Positions 7,244 through 17,171 of a stretch of 64,000 bases of DNA are shown piece by piece. This DNA comes from Tritrichomonas foetus (Eukaryota; Parabasalia; Tritrichomonadida; Tritrichomonadidae), in contig MLAK01001037.1 of NCBI GenBank assembly GCA_001839685.1, positions 18,897 to 82,896 of the forward strand, in the 5' to 3' direction. The notes beneath the pieces are model-generated. The model was not told the DNA's origin. It saw only the letters and a list, made by a program, of their open reading frames with translations, and ran no database searches. Made by a program: the position numbers and the translations under genes. The number at the start of each line of letters is the position of its first letter. Position 1 is the stretch's first letter.

Positions 7244-9985
7244 TTCGGGAATTGAATTTTGTGTTTCTGTACATTCAGAAACATTTTTGAATCCATTGAA
7301 AGTGAAAATAATGAATTCAATAATACAATTTTGCGTTTTTTTGATAGAATTCAGAATATATCCTTCAGAAAGATTATATTTTTCTTCATTCCCAATTCAA
7401 TGATCTAATTCAAATATTGAATTGTTATTGAATTAAATGAATCTCAGAAATTTTAGCATTGAATATATCTTCATGCTAAATATTTTTATTAGGTATATTT
7501 CAAGCACTATAAATGAAACTACAATTCGTTTAATCATGAATATTTCGATATGGACCTGTAATAACTCTGGTTATAGAAATAATTGCTTCTTTCAAAAAAA
7601 AAAAAAAACACAAAGCACATTGAAAAAAATCGTTGTCTAAAATATATTTTTCTTCATTAATAATTATAATAATCGATGTTAAGAGATTCAATTAGGTTTA
7701 GAATTATAATCAAAATTTAATCATATCATAATAATATAATTAGCTATAGTAATATCGAGGAGCACAGAAGAACAGGAAATGACAATCTATTCAGAAATCT
7801 CATTCAATTCAAACTTTTTGAATCAAATTAATGTATACTACTTTCTCATTCTATAAATAACATAGAAATAAACGGGCTCACTTTCCTCAAAAACATTGAA
7901 ACAAACTGCTACGAGATATTATTCGAAAATTTTATTGACAATTTATCACTTCCATTCGACTATATATAGCAAATTGTTTTATTCATATGAATATTTTTTC
8001 TCAAAAATTCGTAATGGTCAATTTAACCAGTTTCACTACATTTCAGTTCATTAACCATACAACTTATTGAATGATTAATTCAATTTTCTTCTGAAATAAT
8101 CTAAAATGCTTTATTCTAAATATATCAGAAATTTCTCAACAAAAATAATTTTTATCCTTTTCCAATTCAATATAATTAAAATCAGAATATATATAACTCA
8201 ACATATTTTTATTTTGGCATAAATAACTGTATTACATAAGATTACGATAACAATAATAGGCTTTATTCAGGAAACCATTAAGATATAATGAAATAAAAAA
8301 TAGATGAATCGAATATATTTACTATTCAAAAAGTTGATTTTTGTAAAAACTCGAATATCTTGTTATTTATTCGACAAATCATGCTAACAAAAGAGATATA
8401 ATAATAAGATCATTAGATGATTATAAAATAAGAATATTGGAAAATGAATAAAATAATATTTCATTTAATATTATTTCTATATTGGAAAAAAAGGAGATTA
8501 TAAAGATTTTCATATCATTTTTCTGTTCATAGATAATAAACGAGATTATATTCAATCATCAATATGAAAGTACACATGCCCTTTTTAAAATTTCAATTTT
8601 CTGCAGAATGAACAAAAATTGGTGACAAGAAATGAAATGAAAGATCTTATTGATCTACTAATTCGATCATTGATCAGGCGTTGGTAATTCATATTTCTCT
8701 GAGATGATAATCAATACAGATTCCAGAAAAACAAGTTTATCGTATCACACAAAATATTTTACGCCATTCAAATTTGTATAGATTAGAAAGGAGACTTTCT
8801 CAAAATCTGTTGCAAATTTGTTTGAAAAATTTGTTGATTGTATTTATTTCTCATTAAAAATAAAATTATGCATAAGCTAAGCAAAATAAGACAAAAGAGG
8901 ACTGTCATAAGTTCTAGTTTGGCAGGATTTTTTATTCCGACGAATTTGATTTTTTGACAGTTAAAATGTGTATATGTGATGTAACTTCGACTTATTTGGC
9001 CATTGGAGGAGGCGATGGCATGTGACGGATCCTCCAAGTTGAGGTGACCTTAGGAACTAGCAAAAGCGGTAAAAGTTCACATCACCTTAAACCATTAGAT
9101 TTTTCCACTTTTGACTTATGTTTGACCTTTTCCTCACAATTACTCAACTCATTGGAACTGAATATCCACTTTCTCGTTTAATTCTAATTGAAAAATATTC
9201 AAAAAACAACTATTTAAATTGAATAATTCAATCCAATGTTAGAATTCAATTGAATTTGGACAGAAAAGAAAAACTACTTTTCAACTTTCCAAATTTTTAT
9301 GCACAATATCTTCAATTAATTAATTAACATAAGACAATTCCAACAAAATGCTAAAAGACTATTGAAATAATGTAATTGGACTAAAATTCTATGGTCTACA
9401 ACTACTCCATTGAATTTAAATTGAAAACAGTGAAAGTCCAACTAGATTTTCTTTCTACAACTCTCCATAAATTATATTCTGGAACCAGAAGAAAGATTCA
9501 TGATATTAAATTAATTTATGAAAAAACGAATGTTCAAATTTCAATAGAAAATATTTCAATTCTGTTGTTATTAGAAAATAGATTTTATTATATCTCCGAC
9601 AAAATCCATAAAATTGCTTTTAAATTGACAAATAATCTCTCAAATTATATCTAAATCTGAAATTTAATGTATAAAATTAATATACTGTTATGATATGACT
9701 ATACCACTGTTTTGAAATTCATTTTACATTATTTCTTATCAAGTTTTCTGAAAAATATTTTTGATCAATTTAAAAAATTCAATGAATTATCAAAATTGTG
9801 TGATGTTTTTCAAAATTTTAATTTTTTCAATATTTTATCACTATGGTATATTTCAATAAAGAAATTCACAATTTTTTCAGAATATTTTCAAAAAAGTCGC
9901 AACTGTTCTCAAACATTGAAAACCACTTCAACTTTTCTCAATTTTGTATCAATAGAAAACCTTTCATTTCTTCGGAACACTCAGG
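7244..9985. other. Long gene-poor region
   Basis: About 2.7 kb of very AT-rich DNA between divergent genes. It has a 15-base A run near 7594-7608. Several short frames are present (7437-7640, 9391-9654, 9712-9999) but they are rich in Phe/Ile/Asn/Lys as expected from random AT-rich DNA, and the last starts at TTG. The only compositionally distinct part is the GC-richer patch at 8976-9085, annotated separately. I see nothing else. Confidence 0.6.
8976..9085. ncRNA. Candidate structured non-coding RNA (nested stems)
   Basis: A GC-rich island inside AT-rich intergenic DNA. An outer stem pairs GTGATGTAACTT (8976-8987) with AAGTTCACATCAC (9073-9085): 12 pairs with a single bulged C. Nested inside, TTGGAGGA (9003-9010) pairs perfectly with TCCTCCAA (9030-9037) around a 19-base loop. 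A weaker third element, AGTT/AACT with AGG/CCT, lies at 9038-9060. Both strands would fold, so direction is unknown; T-runs follow on the plus strand near 9100. I could not match it to U1, U2, U4, U5, U6, SRP or RNase P signatures. A competing reading is a minus-strand open frame (8783-9037) with a transmembrane-like segment, but that frame has no ATG until residue 44. Confidence 0.4.
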
Positions 9986-11245
9986 ATGATGGGTTTTGAG
10001 CTTCCAGCTTACCTGTCTGACTACAAACTTTTGAAACACATCGGGAATATTAAATTTGGCCAGGTGTATTCAGCAATTCATTCACCAACCAAAATCACAT
10101 GCGCCATCCATATCATCCACTTTCGCGACTGCCGCCATAAAGACAATGGAGATCTGTTAAAGGAACTTGACCTTTTGGTTCAATTCAATAGTCCATTTAT
10201 CTCTACAATTTATGATTATTTTGTTGATGACGAGAAAGCATGCATAGTGACAGAATTGTGTGAAAATGGAACTTTGAAAGATTTTTTAAGTCTGACACAG
10301 AAGATAAGCGAAAAACAAGCCAGTGTATTTGTATTTGAAATATTGACGGCACTTTTTGAATTAAAAACCAACAATATCATTCATCGTGACTTAAAATTGG
10401 ATAATATAAAACTTAATTCAAACGGTCATATTCGACTTTACGATTTTGGGCTTGCAAGATTTACTCAAAATCCATCAGATGACATGAAGAAGACTTTTTG
10501 TGGAACACCTGTGTATGTTTCACCTGAACTTGTGGCCCGACAGGATTATTCCGAGAAAACTGATATTTGGTCGCTCGGTGTCATTTTGTATACCATGCTG
10601 TATGGAAACTATCCATTTTATACGGAAAACTTGAAAGATTTATTTAAGCAAATTACAAAAAATGAACCATTTCTAAGTGATTTAGTGGTTTCTCACAAAG
10701 CAAATGACCTAATTCAGAAAATGCTAACAAAAGATCAAGAAAAAAGAATAAACCTTGAAGATATTTTTGATCATGATTTTTTGGTGATAAATGATCCACT
10801 TTCTTATCGTTCTTATCCGCGTGATTATGGAATGTGGATGAATAGAGAACTTTTGATGCAAAATTTATGTTGTGATATGGTTACTTTACATGCTGAAACG
10901 ACAGTTCTCACAAATATACCAACTCAACATTTACAGAATTTACTGAAGATAAATAAAATAAATGGTGCCACAGCTTGTTATAAAATTCAAAGAGATAATT
11001 TAATGAAGATGAAAATGAGCATAAATTTTGGAAATATTGGAAATGATTATCAATCAATTCCTTTAATGGCATGCTCAATTTCTCTTTATCGTGAAAGAGC
11101 TGAAAAAATATGTGATAATGAAAGAAAACCCGGAAAAAGGAAATTGTATATAAAAAATGCATCCTCGTCGATTATTCGAACAAGAAAAGCCTCAGCTCTC
11201 CCACACAAGCGAATCAACAGGGGTTCAGTTGGCGAAACATTTTAA
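9986..11245 (+). CDS. Protein kinase-like protein, VAIK Lys replaced by His
   Basis: A 419-residue protein with a protein-kinase fold at residues 13-268, most like CAMK/NEK-type Ser/Thr kinases. Visible motifs are a loose glycine loop (GNIKFGQVYS, residues 20-29), HRDLKLDN (catalytic Asp135), YDFGLA (Asp153), an activation segment TFCGTPVYVSPEL, and DIWSLGVILYTMLYG. The lysine of the VAIK motif is a histidine (CAIHII, His42), which in most kinases would impair ATP positioning, so this may be a pseudokinase or use another lysine. The C-terminal 150 residues have no recognised domain and end in a basic Ser/Arg-rich tail. Two adjacent ATGs start the frame; TCATTTCTTC lies about 20 bases upstream. 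The stop codon lies in TTTTAAAA. Confidence 0.85.
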   Translation: MMGFELPAYLSDYKLLKHIGNIKFGQVYSAIHSPTKITCAIHIIHFRDCRHKDNGDLLKELDLLVQFNSPFISTIYDYFVDDEKACIVTELCENGTLKDFLSLTQKISEKQASVFVFEILTALFELKTNNIIHRDLKLDNIKLNSNGHIRLYDFGLARFTQNPSDDMKKTFCGTPVYVSPELVARQDYSEKTDIWSLGVILYTMLYGNYPFYTENLKDLFKQITKNEPFLSDLVVSHKANDLIQKMLTKDQEKRINLEDIFDHDFLVINDPLSYRSYPRDYGMWMNRELLMQNLCCDMVTLHAETTVLTNIPTQHLQNLLKINKINGATACYKIQRDNLMKMKMSINFGNIGNDYQSIPLMACSISLYRERAEKICDNERKPGKRKLYIKNASSSIIRTRKASALPHKRINRGSVGETF

Positions 11246-11523
11246 AACTATACATCAATCAACAATTGTTTTGAATTTAGAAGAAAAAGTAAAAATAATT
11301 TGAAAACATAGTAATTATGTTTTTTGATGTCATTTTTTTTAAAGTGAAGTTGTTTATGAAGAAAAATAAAAATATTATATTTGTCTGCTGTTGACATATT
11401 TTGATTTATTTCATGATAATATACGTGAATAGTAAATATCACCTTTAGTTGGTGAGTCACACTCTGAGTCAGATAACATCAAATGATTGTCTCTCCCAGA
11501 AAAATTCACCTTGAATTTTACCA

Positions 11524-11529
11524 TCATTT
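11524..11529 (+). promoter_or_regulatory. Inr-like motif (TCATTT)
   Basis: TCATTTTACAAG lies just before the HECT ligase gene; the A of TCA is 13 bases upstream of the ATG at 11539. Confidence 0.55.
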
Positions 11530-11538
11530 TACAAGATT

Positions 11539-14500
11539 ATGAACTTTATTAATTTCCCACCTCAACCAAAGAATACCTTAGGTGACATTTTCTCCAATCA
11601 AAATATTAGTAGAATTGTGGCAGATTGTAAGACAAGTGGAACAAAACAAATCGAATCTTTGAATGAAATTTATTGCATATTCACATCTAACAATATTGTC
11701 CCAGAACCAGCATTAAGCACCATAATTAACTCTGTTGTTGATGTTTTGAAACTAGAAGATATTTCATTAGATGCTTCTTTTTTGGCACTTCAGTGCGTCT
11801 CTGAAATGACCAACAATTTGAATGCAGCAAATTCTTTCATAGTTGCTGGTGGGTGTTCAGCTCTTTCAAAATATATAGACCCATCAGTATCATTACCTTC
11901 TTTAGAATTGGCCATTTCTTCTACTAAAAAATTAACTCGAACCAATTCACTTCATGTTGGAAAAGAAATTGGAATATCTCGAATTATTCATTCAATTGGC
12001 GTTTTAAATAGTAAATATTATACACAAGCAATTGATATTGTTAATTCTATTGCTTCAGTTGGTTCTGATGCTGATCCGAATAGTTCAATTCTCGAAATTC
12101 TTGATGTCTTCGAAATTCTTAATAATAGCAGTTTAGTTGATTCAATGAAATCTATGATGAAAACAATAACTGTTGAAAATTTATCAGATGAATTTTGTAA
12201 AAGAATATTTAGTTTTTTAACTGGACCATCTGAAAATAAGACAGGTATTTTAAAGATTGCGAATGAAATAATGACATATAAAGCTGATTATATTTTTGAA
12301 TTTGAAATTAATTTCTCAAATTTGCTTGAAAATAACAGCACATTAACTGATACGATTTCTATTTTAAAGAAAGCTTTTAGTCAAGTTTCATCTGATGAAT
12401 ATAAACAAAAAATTGAAAATTTGGTAATAACTGTTCAAGAAAATTTGATAATAACTGTTCAAGAAAAAGTAATACAAATACTAACGACAGAGAAAAATAA
12501 ATTTAAGGTTGAAGATCCAGATCAATTACAATTTGAAGCACTTTCTTGCTTATGTACAACTTTATCATATAATTTACCTCAATTAACATCTGAATTAATG
12601 GCAGGTATTCAAAAACTTGCCATAAACTGTGTAAATAATACAAATAACAATTTAAACAATAACTTTAATAACAATTTTAATGACAACTTTATTAACCGCT
12701 TTAATATGAATAATAAAGTTTATGAAGTTACTTTAGAGACGATTTTGGATATTGCTCAATATTATTCACATGAATTAGATTTAGCTGATTCATATCTAAT
12801 AGATGTTTTAAGCCGCTCAAAATTAAAATCGACAAACAATGAATATAAAAATAAATGTAAAAGCCTAAAGTCTGAATTAAATAAAGTTATTCCTAAAATA
12901 CCAACCAAAACTATTTTAAAAAAGCTAACGTTCCCCCAAGTTGTTCAATTAATCAAAGATAGGAAAATTACTCACTCTCAATTTTTAACTAACGGACTTC
13001 CCGAAATTCTTTTAAACATTATTAATAATTTAAATGATTATCAAGGAAACAATGATAAAGAAGTTTCTTTAGAAATTTCTTCTGAAGATGCACAATTCAT
13101 TGTTGATTATTGTTTGAAATTAATTCCAATGATTCCTGTTTACAAAAATAATAATAATAAAAATTCAATTGGTGAGCTTTTTTTGAATCTTGAAAATAAT
13201 TGTGCATATAGTTATAATGGAATAAGTTTAAATATACATAGATTTGCTTTTATGAGTGCTATTGAATGGCTAATTAATTTAAAGTCCTTTGGATTAAATA
13301 AAGATAGGCTTTTGCGTTATGCAAGAAAGTTTCCAGGAATGAGAAGAATTATTGGAAATGAAATTATCAATTCTGAGTGGCCTTCACAATATGCAATTTA
13401 TTATCGATCATTAAATCATCCCCAATACCAAAGAAAAGTTATTGTTGTAAATGGCAAAAAATATACTCATAATGACTGCCAATATCGAGTTTATGCTGAA
13501 GCAAATGGACATTTACCGAGTTTTGGAATTAATTTTCTGACTGAGGATGATAATGATACTCTTGCTTCGCTTCCTGAACTTCAAATTAACCAAATTAACG
13601 AAATATTACCAATTTTAAATCTTCTTGAATGCTTATATAAATATTCCAAGAATAAGTTACCAATTAATTTCTCTAATAATAAATTAGGAACATATATAAA
13701 AAGCTTAATTGATCCATCAGAAGCTATTTTATTGAAAAGTGCCGCACATTATACAATCGAGCGATATCCATTCCTTTTTGATTTTTATACTCGTCTGTTT
13801 TCAATGAAAATTAGAGTTTTCCCAGTTTATAACTCATTGAGAGTTTTGGCAAGAGAAGAAGATGACGATTTTCCTCCGAATGATGATCAGGTTGTCCACA
13901 TTCAAATACGCAGAAAAAAGATTTTCTGTGACGGAATTAAAGTTCTAAGAACAATTGCTAGGAATCCCGAGTCTCTTGATGTTTCGTTCACTGGTGAAGA
14001 AGGAAGAGGCCCTGGACCAACGCATGAATTCTTTACACTACTTTCTCGCTGTTTCTGCCAGTTACGTCGAGGTATCTTTAGAAGCACACAACAATTTAGT
14101 CAGGCCACTTCACAAATTCCATGGCAAGATCTGCTTATGTCCCAATCACAGTCTCAAGATCCGAATTATGCTCTTGAGCAATCAATAATAAGAGAGCATT
14201 ACAGAGAAATATTAAATCAGAAAATTATCGGACAAAAAGAAGATTTAAGTCAATTCAATAAAGAAAGCTCAAGAAGAGAATCTCAAAGTAATTTGGAAAA
14301 TCCTGTTGAAAATTCTTCTCATAAAAATAAATTTGATAAAGATTTTGATAGATATATTGATAGTTCAAGCAATTCACAAATGCTCTCTGATTTAGAATTT
14401 AGTCAAAATTTGACTAATTCATTGAGAATGAATTTTAGTGAAGATAGTATGAATATCAATGATTCCAATCTGAGCGATTCCAGTCAGAATAATCTCAATT

Positions 14501-15540
14501 CAGTTAATCACTCTGATAGTAGTGAAAGCACTTCTAGTAGTGAAAACCTCGAAAATGATGATAGTAATAAAAATTACAATAACGAAGAAAGATATTCTGA
14601 GAGTGACTATACATCTAGTTACAATTATTCTGATAGTGAAAATCGTCAAGAAAGTAATACTACAGAAGAAGATGAAAATGAAGAAGACGAAAATGAAGAA
14701 GAAGAAGAAATGAACCAATTGGTGCCATATTGCCATGATCCACTTGGCATGTTCCCATCCAAAAATGCAGATCCTGAACTCATGGAAGATCTTGGAACAC
14801 TTTGCGCTAAAGCTGTCCTTCAAGAAGCATCTGTTGATGTTCGTTTTTCACCATATTTCTTCAAACTTTGTCGTGGTGAAGAAGTCAAACTTGAAGATGT
14901 TGATCCACAACTTGCTCGCTCTTTATCAGATACTTCAGTTTTAGCTGATTCATGGCTTACATTTGATTACATGGGTGAAGAGCTTGTTCCTAATGGACTT
15001 TCTATTTCTGTTACTCAAGAAAATGCAGAGGAATATGTTAAATTAATCACTGATTGGGTTGTTGGTGAAAAAGTTAAAAAAGTTGCAGAGAGTTTTGTAA
15101 AAGGATTTAGTCGTCTTTTATCATTTTCTGCATTAGATGGATTTACAGCTGATGAAATTTGTGATGTTTTCTGTGGCGCTGACAAGCATATTACACGAAG
15201 AGAATTTTTAGACAGTGTTCGATTTGAAGGTGGATATGATAAAAACTCACCACAAGCTTCAATGTTGGCCAATGTTATAGCTGGAATGTCACGAGAAGAA
15301 CAAAGAAGTTTTATTATGTTTGTGACTGGATACAGAAGACTCCCTGTCGGTGGACTTTCGTCTCTTTCCCCAAGATTAAGTGTTACTGTTTATAAATGTG
15401 ATAACAATGATGAAGCACTTCCAACAGTTTCAACATGTACAAGTACATTAAAAGTTCCTCTATATTCTAATGAAAAAATAATGAGTACGAAACTAATGAA
15501 AGCAATTGCAGAAGGGTGCAGTGGCTTCCAATTTATATAA
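11539..15540 (+). CDS. HECT-type E3 ubiquitin ligase (UPL3/TRIP12/UFD4-like)
   Basis: A 1333-residue ubiquitin ligase. Residues 1-770 are helical, ARM/HEAT-like, with an Asn-rich stretch near 370-390 and a short tandem duplication (ITVQENL/ITVQEK) near 297-315. The HECT N-lobe begins near 782 (IQIRRKKIFCDGIKVL) and contains FTGEEGRGPGPTHEFFTLLS, typical of the TRIP12/UFD4 group. It is then split by about 175 residues (roughly 880-1056) of Ser/Asn/Asp/Glu-rich low-complexity sequence, and resumes at LVPYCHDPLGMFPSKN. The C-lobe ends LPTVSTCTSTLKVPLYS, with Cys1300 in the position of the ubiquitin-accepting cysteine, and the protein finishes with the expected short tail (GCSGFQFI). Function as an active ligase is likely because the catalytic parts are intact. 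Confidence 0.92.
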   Translation: MNFINFPPQPKNTLGDIFSNQNISRIVADCKTSGTKQIESLNEIYCIFTSNNIVPEPALSTIINSVVDVLKLEDISLDASFLALQCVSEMTNNLNAANSFIVAGGCSALSKYIDPSVSLPSLELAISSTKKLTRTNSLHVGKEIGISRIIHSIGVLNSKYYTQAIDIVNSIASVGSDADPNSSILEILDVFEILNNSSLVDSMKSMMKTITVENLSDEFCKRIFSFLTGPSENKTGILKIANEIMTYKADYIFEFEINFSNLLENNSTLTDTISILKKAFSQVSSDEYKQKIENLVITVQENLIITVQEKVIQILTTEKNKFKVEDPDQLQFEALSCLCTTLSYNLPQLTSELMAGIQKLAINCVNNTNNNLNNNFNNNFNDNFINRFNMNNKVYEVTLETILDIAQYYSHELDLADSYLIDVLSRSKLKSTNNEYKNKCKSLKSELNKVIPKIPTKTILKKLTFPQVVQLIKDRKITHSQFLTNGLPEILLNIINNLNDYQGNNDKEVSLEISSEDAQFIVDYCLKLIPMIPVYKNNNNKNSIGELFLNLENNCAYSYNGISLNIHRFAFMSAIEWLINLKSFGLNKDRLLRYARKFPGMRRIIGNEIINSEWPSQYAIYYRSLNHPQYQRKVIVVNGKKYTHNDCQYRVYAEANGHLPSFGINFLTEDDNDTLASLPELQINQINEILPILNLLECLYKYSKNKLPINFSNNKLGTYIKSLIDPSEAILLKSAAHYTIERYPFLFDFYTRLFSMKIRVFPVYNSLRVLAREEDDDFPPNDDQVVHIQIRRKKIFCDGIKVLRTIARNPESLDVSFTGEEGRGPGPTHEFFTLLSRCFCQLRRGIFRSTQQFSQATSQIPWQDLLMSQSQSQDPNYALEQSIIREHYREILNQKIIGQKEDLSQFNKESSRRESQSNLENPVENSSHKNKFDKDFDRYIDSSSNSQMLSDLEFSQNLTNSLRMNFSEDSMNINDSNLSDSSQNNLNSVNHSDSSESTSSSENLENDDSNKNYNNEERYSESDYTSSYNYSDSENRQESNTTEEDENEEDENEEEEEMNQLVPYCHDPLGMFPSKNADPELMEDLGTLCAKAVLQEASVDVRFSPYFFKLCRGEEVKLEDVDPQLARSLSDTSVLADSWLTFDYMGEELVPNGLSISVTQENAEEYVKLITDWVVGEKVKKVAESFVKGFSRLLSFSALDGFTADEICDVFCGADKHITRREFLDSVRFEGGYDKNSPQASMLANVIAGMSREEQRSFIMFVTGYRRLPVGGLSSLSPRLSVTVYKCDNNDEALPTVSTCTSTLKVPLYSNEKIMSTKLMKAIAEGCSGFQFI

Positions 15541-15937
15541 TTTTTTATCTATGGATATTAGTAATAAATATTTATTTATTGGTGGAGGAAAACTCATTTT
15601 CTGGTATTTAGTAACTTTTCATTATCATTTGAAAAAAAATATAGTCAATTATTATTTCCTGCTATTACCACTAAGAAGATGAATAGAATGAAAAATTAGT
15701 TATGGTTTGATAAAACAATATTTAGATAAAACAATATTTAGATAAAACAATATTTCGATAAAACAAAAGTTAGATAAAACAATATTTCGATAAAACAAAA
15801 GTTAGATAAAACAATATTTAGATAAAACAATATTTAGATAAAACAATATTTAGATAAAACAATATTTAGATAAAACAAAAGTTAGATAAAACAATATTTA
15901 GATAAAACAAAAGTTAGATAAAACACTCATAGAAAAC
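15541..15937. other. Convergent intergenic region
   Basis: Spacer between the convergent HECT gene and the gene at 15938-16600. The right half (15709-15926) is a minisatellite that reaches to within 12 bases of the neighbouring stop codon; the left half is plain AT-rich DNA. Confidence 0.7.
15709..15926 (+). repeat. 16-bp minisatellite, 13 full copies plus a partial
   Basis: Perfectly phased 16-base units beginning GATAAAACAA. Three variants occur: A (ending TATTTA), B (ending AAGTTA) and C (ending TATTTC). Their order is A A C B C B A A A A B A B plus a 10-base partial unit. The alternation of C and B and the run of four A units suggest local duplications of one- and two-unit blocks. Transcripts of both flanking genes would carry it as 3' untranslated sequence if they extend this far. 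Confidence 0.97.
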
Positions 15938-16600
15938 TCAGTCAAGTGCGTCCATTCTTACAATTGGAATTCCACCAATTACTGCATCAGGTTTCATTGG
16001 GATGACTTTCTTCTTTTCAGACGGAACTCCAGGACGTTGGTTTTTATCGAGCTTCAGGCCTTCAGTTAAAGAGTCATAAGCCAAATACAAAAGTATGCAA
16101 AGGATAGTTGCTGAAGTTATGCTTACTTTATCTGAATTATCTGCCACGTGTGGTGAAACTTCATTTCCATATATAGAATTAATAAGTATAGCACATTCTG
16201 AGTAATCTGGGCGGTCTTTAATAAGCTTTTTGAATGGGAAACAAATTCTCCCCATTTTTTCGTAATCAGCTTCTCCTTTATCTGCAATATCATCAATTTT
16301 CGCAATTAATGAATTGAAAAATCTTTTCATCTCCATTTCGGGCAAAATTGATGTATCCATCAAATCTTTGATTTTGGTGAATTCTTCACTTTCTGCAAAT
16401 TTCACCATTTGTTGCTTGAACCATTTTGAACGACCATCTTTCAGCTCGAGAACTCTCAGGCATATTTTTTCCCCGAGATTCGGAATGACCCAAAACTTAT
16501 TTACTCGTGATTGTAAACTCCAGTAATGATTTCCAAATTTTCTAAGAAGGTCAAACCTGTCTACAGTAACACCACCTTCGAGAAAATCACCGTTTTCCAT
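15938..16600 (-). CDS. Hypothetical protein with one possible membrane segment
   Basis: A 220-residue protein of no recognised family. The start (MENGDFLEGGVTVDRFDLLR) and the middle (SKWFKQQMVKFAESEEFTKI) look helical and soluble. A single hydrophobic segment near residues 163-181 (SATILCILLYLAYDSL) could be a transmembrane anchor, followed by a basic, Pro-rich tail (PSEKKKVIPMKPDAV) and a final VRMDALD. This would give a mostly N-terminal soluble protein tethered near its C-terminus, but the hydrophobic stretch is short and could be a buried helix. TCACTA lies 8 bases before the ATG. It converges on the HECT ligase gene across the minisatellite. Confidence 0.7.
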   Translation of the reverse strand: MENGDFLEGGVTVDRFDLLRKFGNHYWSLQSRVNKFWVIPNLGEKICLRVLELKDGRSKWFKQQMVKFAESEEFTKIKDLMDTSILPEMEMKRFFNSLIAKIDDIADKGEADYEKMGRICFPFKKLIKDRPDYSECAILINSIYGNEVSPHVADNSDKVSITSATILCILLYLAYDSLTEGLKLDKNQRPGVPSEKKKVIPMKPDAVIGGIPIVRMDALD

Positions 16601-17171
16601 TTTAGTGAAATAAGTTGAGAATACTGAAATTTCAATAGTACGATAAAATATTTCAGATATGATATAGAAATTATTAACATATACGATAGAAAGTTGAATT
16701 CAAAAATGTTATTACCAACGGCAAATTTTCTTTATATGACCAGATAAATATTAATCAGACTGGTTAATGAAGTAATTATTAACTAAAAAATTCAATTCAT
16801 CTTTCTTAATCCTTCATATTTAGAGATGTAAAATTACAATAAAAGTTACTAAAACTCCCTCCTTAAAAATATTATGCATTCTACCTTGATTCGTCTTGAC
16901 AGAACCATATGAAAGAGAATAGTTTTCTATTTTAGTCATTTCCTTCTCAATCATAAAATATAACATGATTGTTTTATCAATATCTTAATATTTTATCGAT
17001 AAATTTCTAAAATTTATGAATATTAATATTATTAATAATATATAAGAAATATGAAATCTAATAATATTGTATTTATCCTTGAAAATATTGAGATATTTAA
17101 CTTGACAAGATCCAGCTGCTTTTTTTGAAAAACTATTCAATTTGATAAATAGGAAATAAAAATTCGCTCAA
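16601..17171. other. Divergent intergenic region
   Basis: 571 bases of AT-rich DNA between divergent genes, so it should hold both promoters. It contains the TCACTA motif at 16603-16608 and TCAAATG at 17168-17174, where the TCA is one base from the start codon of the BEACH gene. I see no gene or stable structure. Confidence 0.6.
16603..16608 (-). promoter_or_regulatory. Inr-like motif (TCACTA)
   Basis: TCACTA on the minus strand fits TCA(Y)(W); only a handful of bases separate it from the ATG at 16600. Confidence 0.55.

Noticed and set aside
7437..7640. 67-codon frame
   Set aside because: Low-complexity AT-rich translation that runs through an A-tract; no features of a protein.
9070..9085. 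CTTTTAC on the minus strand resembling the U5 snRNA loop
   Set aside because: The invariant GCC before the T run is absent and the sequence is paired in a stem rather than in a loop.
9391..9999. Two short plus-strand frames (9391-9654 and 9712-9999)
   Set aside because: Composition is Phe/Ile/Asn/Lys-rich as expected for AT-rich noise, the second begins at TTG, and neither shows a domain or Inr motif.
14500..14823. Antisense frame in the HECT gene
   Set aside because: Mirror of the acidic low-complexity insert; not independent coding.
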